From Actinia tenebrosa (lineage: Eukaryota; Cnidaria; Anthozoa; Actiniaria; Actiniidae), in the NCBI RefSeq assembly GCF_009602425.1, contig NW_022261848.1:1-64000 (forward strand): a stretch of 64,000 nucleotides of DNA, in the 5' to 3' direction. This document shows, one piece after another, positions 58,701 to 64,000 of the stretch (its first letter is position 1; every line of letters begins with the position of its first letter). The position numbers were made by a program, and so were the translations under genes. Below the pieces are notes generated by a model that made no database searches, was not told where the DNA came from, and was given only the letters and a program-made list of their open reading frames with translations.

Positions 58701-61700
58701 TATTCTTCTAACTTGCTGGTCAGCAGGCAAACAAAGCTGCTTATAGTTGCTATGGAAACAAGCATAGCTACCTTAATAAAGGAACTGAAAGCCTTGCATA
58801 ACTCTTCTGTTCCTTTCTTGACTCTTGAGAACAATTGGTACATGAGAGCCAGGTCAGATCTACGATCACTTATCATCAGACTATCAAAACCTGTAATTAT
58901 ATTATAAAATCATATTAATACATTATCTTTATAAAATAAATGCTATGAATCTTGCACTATGATTGGATTGGAGTGTTTTATGAGAGCACATAGCGCACAC
59001 ACACACACACTAATCAACATGCTTCTCTTAATAATTCTCTCATGTTCTACTGCACACAGCACACATGTGCCTCTCTATTACTTTGCTACAAGGAGAGATG
59101 CTGAACTGAACTGAATGGAAATGAATAAATGGTGTCAACCTACCTTTTTGTAATATACTTGAAAGGTGCTGTCCAATCAACTGTTTTTCCACTGAAAGGA
59201 TTAAAGGTTTCCTGGAGGAAAAAAAGAGAAAATATCTCTGTTTAACACATTATTAGAACAAACCTTCTTAGTCTGCGAAGTTATAGCATTGCATGTCCAT
59301 TTTAAATACCCCATAACCATGTCTAAATAATATAGTACTGTATATACCTTGTAGAGTGGTCCAGGTAATGCATTAATCTGTCCATTTCTTCTTGTATTCT
59401 TTTGTCTACATGTGCAAGGTACTTAGGGACCTAAATTAAGAAAAGAAAAGTGATCACTGAAGCAATAAAATATACTTAGAATTACTCAGTTTAGACATTC
59501 CTGCCGATGACTTAATTGCAGGGCCCTAAAAATAATGGCCAGGACTTCAACAGACAATATCTTGCCAAACATGGCACTTTTTCGGCCCAATGGCTCTTGA
59601 CCAATCATAATAGCTGGTCACATGTTACCATGTTTTGATGTGAGCAGTCATTATTGTTTGGCCATTGAGTATCTGCTATTTTTAGACCTGTAGTGGCCCA
59701 CCCATTTACATGTGGTAGCTACATGCCAGATAAAGAGATATTTTATGTCTGGGTGGTATATTTATCTTTTTAATACTTTGGCCTTTAGATGAGCTGAAGT
59801 TTGAAGCTTAAAAAGATAAAATATTAATGAAAAAAAGAGATAGTTCTTACATCTGTTTCCTGCATATATCTGTTGCCTTCCTCTGCATACAGCACATCTG
59901 TTGCCTTTAAGAATTTTGACTCAAAAGAATCTCCATACATCTACCAAGGTAAAATCAAATCAATTTAAAGAAATTCATGAGCCTTAGAAGATTTTGCAAT
60001 AAAAAAAGCTTGTGGGTTCGAAAGTTACAAGCCAAACTATATCATTTCCAGCACTTTTTGTAACAGAAAAGATAAGGATAAGGTCAACTTGTAAAATATG
60101 ATGCCTGATATATTCTTTTGTTACTGCGCAACGTTTGAGCCCTGGTGTGAAAAATTCTCATCAACATTTACGTGGGTACCTGAATATCAGCTAACATTCT
60201 TAACAGACTCTTAAGGAGAGATCTGTCCACAGCTTCTCCATGTCTAGTAAAACAAAATAGTTTTAGTTAAGAAATTTATGTAAAGCAATATAATGTATTA
60301 ATAAGTCAAGCAATACACAGAATCCAAATATGGGGACCAATAATTGGTAAAATGCTGTATGGCAACCAATTTGAATAGCTATTGCAACTTGACTAACTCT
60401 CATAAACGTGAAAATTCTTTTGGTTTCCACATTAACATGAGGCTAGTCAGTTGCTAGTCAGCGCAGAACAATACTTATTCAAATTGCTTGCCACACAGCA
60501 TTTGGATTCGGCATACAGTCATACCTTTCTTTTGCTATTAGCAATAATAATCCTTCGACCGTTCTTGTCTGTACCACTTCATTACTCATGATGTGTTTTC
60601 TGTACAGGTCCAGTCCCATGTCCCTATTAGATCAACAATACTCAGTACACACAAATATCATTGTATAACAGATGCTAATATTATCAATTATTATACACTA
60701 ACCAGTTTATAACTTTTTGAAATTTATCCTGAAACAATATAGGCTGATCTGAGTCAGGGCACACCTAACTCACAGATCAAATCGTGAAACAACCTCTGGG
60801 CTGATCTAAGTCAGGGCATGGATAACTCACAGATAAAACCCTGAAACAACCTCTGGGCTGATCTAAGTCAGGACATGGCTAACTCACAGATCCAACCCTA
60901 AAACAACCTCTGGGCTGATCAAAGTCAGTGCAAAGCTAACTCACAGAGCCAACCTTGACACAACCACTGGGCTAATCTAAGTCAGGGCTTGGTCAATTAT
61001 GAATAATTTAATTTTGTATTTCTTACCATAATGACAATATAGATGTGTTTTGTAAAACATATGTCCTGTCCAGATATAGAAATATACTTCTGATCATAAT
61101 CTACAAGAGAGAAAATACATGCGACATTATATATCACAATCTCCAATAAGTTCGGAGCGACAAAATAATAAGTTTCTTACCATTTGTCTACAGTGGTCTT
61201 CCCAGCAATGATTTAGATTGGTTAAATATAGTAGGCTATCCATAGCATCATTGATAATAGTTAAGGATAAAAAAATACAATGAAGGAACAAGATCAAAAA
61301 ATAACTGTTCGATATCTTACTTCCTGATTGGCTACCATGCATTCTTATGTCATAGCACAGACTACAACAATGGCAGATCCAGGGGGTGGATTGGTCAGTT
61401 GCTGGTAAATGAATGGCCAAATTAGTTTTACCTCCTTTCTTGCTCAATATTACTTATCAAAATGGCCGGCAAAGCAAAGATTTGATACATGTTTTAATTC
61501 TGCCCAGACATTGTTATATGATTGGCTGATATTTTTAGCCATAAAAGGATAAGGTAAAATCTAAAAAGGACACTATGAGTCCGTTCTAGGTAATGGCCAC
61601 CCACTTGAGATCTCATAGGCCTATTCAGAGTTTGATAAACAGGATTCATTGTGGTCTAGCTTTGGTACAAACAATGTACCAAATATAATATAATATAATG

Positions 61701-63432
61701 TAATATAAGGCATGATGAATGAAATATGTTTGAACCAAAACTAGACCACCATGCACCATGTATGCTTCTCAGAAAAGGTTTATGAGTCACTAGATAAAAT
61801 GGGATTAATTAATGTACTTAGCATGTACAATTTTGGTATCAGCTTTTTATGTTTTTTATGACAATGATTTTGCAATAGACCATTTTCTCAAGGTTGCGGG
61901 CCCATCCAACTTGACGGGCCACAAAATTGAAAAACGAAAATTTAGTAAAATTGAGAAGCCAGTTTTATATTTAAAGAGGAGAATAATCAATTTTATGAAT
62001 TTTTATAGAAAAAAAATTCATAGAAAATGTATGACAATTCTAATTATAAAGCTCCTGTTCTGGTATCATGGCCCGTCAAGTTCTTTAAATTTGGATGCAC
62101 ACGAGAAAACGGTATATTGGTTTTATAAACAATGCATATGAATTCTTATATGTTTTAAAAAAAGGATATCCAGTGAACTGGCCAATATTGGATCGAACAT
62201 GCTGCTCACATTCAGCCTTGAGTTGATCATATAAGATAGCAGACATCTTATGCGAACACATGTTCTCCACTGCTTTATACAGTTCTTCTAGACTATATGC
62301 TATTGAAGTTTTCTTGTGAATTGCTTGGACTGCCTCTCTTAGCTTCATCCATGTTGCTTCTTGAAAATTATCAGGCAAGTTTGGTTTTGCTGTGTGTGGA
62401 AAACATTAGAATCATATAAGAAATATTGTTTGTACAGTCAAGATTTTGGGTCGAGAAATGTCAATCAGTTAACGTTTTTTACAGAAGCAGGATGAGATGC
62501 AACAGAGAATTTGAGTTTGTGTGGACCATGCTGTTTCCCTAGCTTTAAAGGTAAATACCTGCACCTCTTTAGCTATTGTTAGCTTTTTATGATAATGTAC
62601 TTCGTACAATTACATGTACAAACTTTGACACTCTGAATTCAAAAGTGTTAACAATTATACCAAATGTAATATATAAGTTAGAAGTTTCATGTAAAGGAAA
62701 GATCTGATGATGAAAACCAAAATGTTTATTATACAATCATATATATATGCAAGCTTACGTATGTCAATTCTTAAAACAAAATAATGTTTTTCGTAAAATC
62801 AGAAGATACTCATACAAAGAAGTACTGATAAATACTTTTCTAAAAGATACTGGTGATAAAAAAAGAGTGACTCGAAAGGCATTAAGGACGAGTAAAATGT
62901 ATCAAAATACTACTAGAACGAATCAAAGTAAAGATAAAATCATAAAAGCATTTATGCTTACATTAATAACAGCTAAATGAAGCCTTCGACTTTGGTACAT
63001 ATTTGGACTACTATATAATAATGAACTTTTGATGCTAGTTGAACATTTACCTTTAAAGTTCTTTATAACCAGCTTCTTGGCTTGACCTGGCTTCGTCGAG
63101 GAATTGGCCATACTCATATTTGGCGACCATTCATGATTAAAATGGTTTCCATACTTAGAGAAAGCTCTCTTTTCTTGATCCGCCATCAGAACCGTAGATC
63201 CTTCCGACTTTCCTACACTGTACTCAGACTTTTGCCTCTTAGAGAGAGGAAGGTTTAGATCACCTTGGACCGCATCCACAGTTCTGGTCCCGTTTTTAAC
63301 TTCACTAGTTAATTTTCTTTTCTTGTTATTCTCCGACGTGGTTGCAGAGTAGGAATTATCCACTGAGTTTGAGGTGTTGTGATGCTCGTCAGAATCGTCA
63401 AAGAGGTCAACATTCTTCCTTAATGGCAGCAT
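52732..63432 (-). CDS. cul4: Cullin-4, scaffold of CRL4 ubiquitin ligases
   Basis: Twenty-three exons, 844 residues. Exon bounds, 5' to 3': 63051-63432, 62170-62389, 61181-61250, 61027-61100, 60525-60623, 60180-60243, 59851-59940, 59348-59430, 59144-59211, 58772-58890, 58259-58396, 57866-57920, 57729-57766, 57284-57350, 56779-56975, 56015-56122, 55598-55711, 55128-55254, 54431-54504, 54210-54308, 53692-53745, 53368-53466, 52732-52827. Cullin-4 binds DDB1 at its N-terminus and RBX1 at its C-terminus. The N-terminal tail is Ser/Asn-rich with a KKRK nuclear signal, as in CUL4B. Landmarks: [68 protein letters not shown] holds the likely neddylation lysine (~790). It ends QYHYVA. The intron after exon 2 is U12-like, so the start of exon 3 is uncertain by up to nine bases. 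Confidence 0.96.
57548..57690. mobile_element. MITE-like element related to 22966-23098
   Basis: GAGACAACAGTTGTGATAGG at the left and CGCCACTCTTGTCTCA at the right are the outer ends, with GCTCAATACACTGTCATCGA inside. Intronic in CUL4. Confidence 0.6.
58107..58163. repeat. Fragment of the GTTGTTCCTGCCATCTAA element
   Basis: GTTGTTCCTGCCATCTAATT, TGGC and GGGGCAAAACGTATAT match the right half of the elements at 6846-7028 and 29793-29960. Only one end was found here. Confidence 0.5.
60319..60511. mobile_element. MITE-like element in CUL4 intron
   Basis: GAATCCAAATATGG, ATGCTGTATGGCAACCAATT and TGAATA at the left pair with TATTCAAATTGCTTGCCACA and CAGCATTTGGATTC at the right. Confidence 0.65.
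60742..60990. repeat. ~57-bp minisatellite, four units, in CUL4 intron
   Basis: Units of GGCTGATCTAAGTCAGGGCA, TGGCTAACTCACAGATC and CCTGAAACAACCTCTG, same family as at 1621, 7686 and 15632. The first and last units are the most diverged. Confidence 0.9.
61251..62169 (-). other. U12-type intron in CUL4 (ATATCC donor)
   Basis: No GT donor exists at the end of exon 2. Instead the conserved reading frame runs up to GG followed by ATATCCTTTT, the textbook U12 AT-AC donor. Upstream of exon 3, TATCCTTAAC (61269-61260) matches the U12 branch consensus. The 3' end is unclear. Ending the intron at AA (61251) keeps the human residue count. Ending it at AC (61260) is canonical and also in frame, but adds three residues and overlaps the branch motif. 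Confidence 0.7.
61895..62087. mobile_element. MITE with AACTTGACGGGCCA ends inside the CUL4 U12-type intron
   Basis: CAACTTGACGGGCCAC pairs with ATGGCCCGTCAAGTTC about 170 bases away. A second inverted pair (GGTCTAGCTTTGGTAC / AACCAAAACTAGACCA) lies at about 61654-61748 in the same intron. Confidence 0.6.
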
Positions 63433-63833
63433 TCATTCCTACTTGGCCTATTTCAAGGCCTTTAGTAACCGAAGATCACGGGAAAAAACTATTAGCGCCA
63501 AACAGAAGACAACAACTTCCTTGCAGCAATATTCTTGTGATCACTTCTCATGGATGATAACTAGGACAGGAGAGGAGACTTGGGAACTACAGCCTCGCTT
63601 TGCTCATTCGGCCTTAGGCTACTTCACTTTCACAAACCACAGAAAGCCCGCGCATCCATTGACGGAAGAATTTCCATATTAATACACTTTAAAGTTAAGC
63701 AACATTTGAGGTCTTTTAAAAATCTGCTTTTTACTAAAAGTTTTACCACTAGACGTCTTCTTATTTTTTATTCATCTTTTGGTCAAGTTTCGGCTGCATT
63801 TGAAGCCTTTTAGAAGAATTAGTCACGTGTAAC
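63433..63833. promoter_or_regulatory. Divergent CUL4 / lyase-like promoter region
   Basis: The two ATGs are 401 bases apart on opposite strands, so this interval should contain both promoters. No TATA box is obvious. Confidence 0.5.
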
Positions 63834-63970
63834 ATGGCAAATCCCAAGGTATTAAAGGTCAACATGTTCTTGATTCTATAAAGTTAAGTTTGAAGCTTTA
63901 AAGACTCCTTGTTCTTATTTCAGATTGAGGGACTTATCACTCCTCCATTTACGCCACTCCACGAAAATGG
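63834..63970 (+). CDS. npl: Probable N-acetylneuraminate lyase, first two exons
   Basis: ATG at 63834 begins a 15-base exon (63834-63848, MANPK) with a GT donor. A second exon at 63924-63970, entered through TTATTTCAG, continues in phase 0 as IEGLITPPFTPLHENG and ends on a GT donor in phase 2. Leu-Ile-x-Pro-x-Phe-Thr-Pro-[x]2-Glu-Asn-Gly is the first beta strand and loop of the DHDPS/NAL aldolase family (from memory, animal NPL has GLVAATITPMTENG-like sequence). NPL splits sialic acid to N-acetylmannosamine and pyruvate in the cytosol. Only about 20 residues are in the window, so other members of the family are possible. The gene continues beyond the right edge. Confidence 0.5.
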
Positions 63971-64000
63971 GTAGGAATTCGTAAATGGCATTTAATTATA

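Overview
The window looks like nuclear DNA of an intron-rich animal, most likely a cnidarian and probably an anthozoan. It is AT-rich, with short exons, short introns, conserved metazoan exon phases and a heavy load of small inverted-repeat elements. The organism is inferred from gene structure and repeat style, not from a marker gene. All gene models were assembled by hand from splice sites, reading phase and remembered family sequences. No alignment or transcript was available.

Layout. 0-5 kb: small repeats around a two-exon minus-strand gene for a secreted, KR-processed, six-cysteine peptide. 5.0-8.6 kb: plus-strand, 5'-incomplete gene for a membrane protein with two EGF-like modules. 10.9-13.2 kb (minus): JHY-like ciliary protein. 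13.9-16.6 kb (minus): TOMM40, divergent from ZPR1 at 17.2-22.9 kb (plus). 23.9-31.2 kb (minus): a 10-exon gene for an unrecognised helical protein with a Pro/Ser-rich tail. 32.5-43.5 kb (minus): 28-exon mitochondrial elongation factor G (GFM1). 45.0-49.4 kb (minus): angiotensin-converting-enzyme-like peptidase. 52.7-63.4 kb (minus): 23-exon cullin-4, divergent from the first two exons of a probable N-acetylneuraminate lyase that runs off the right edge.

The genes do not form one pathway. TOMM40 and GFM1 serve mitochondria, ZPR1 and CUL4 are housekeeping regulators, JHY is ciliary, and ACE, the EGF-like protein and the Cys-rich peptide are surface or secreted products.

The less expected content is: (1) two introns with minor-spliceosome (U12-type) signals, one in ZPR1 (GTATCCTT) and one in CUL4 (ATATCC start, odd 3' end); (2) one minisatellite family at four places; (3) many MITE-like elements, several in multiple copies and at least three cases of one inside another; (4) the Cys-rich peptide precursor with a symmetric cysteine spacing; (5) a 5S-rRNA-like fragment beside an assembly gap. 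No intact transposase, LTR element, CRISPR array or functional tRNA/rRNA gene was seen.
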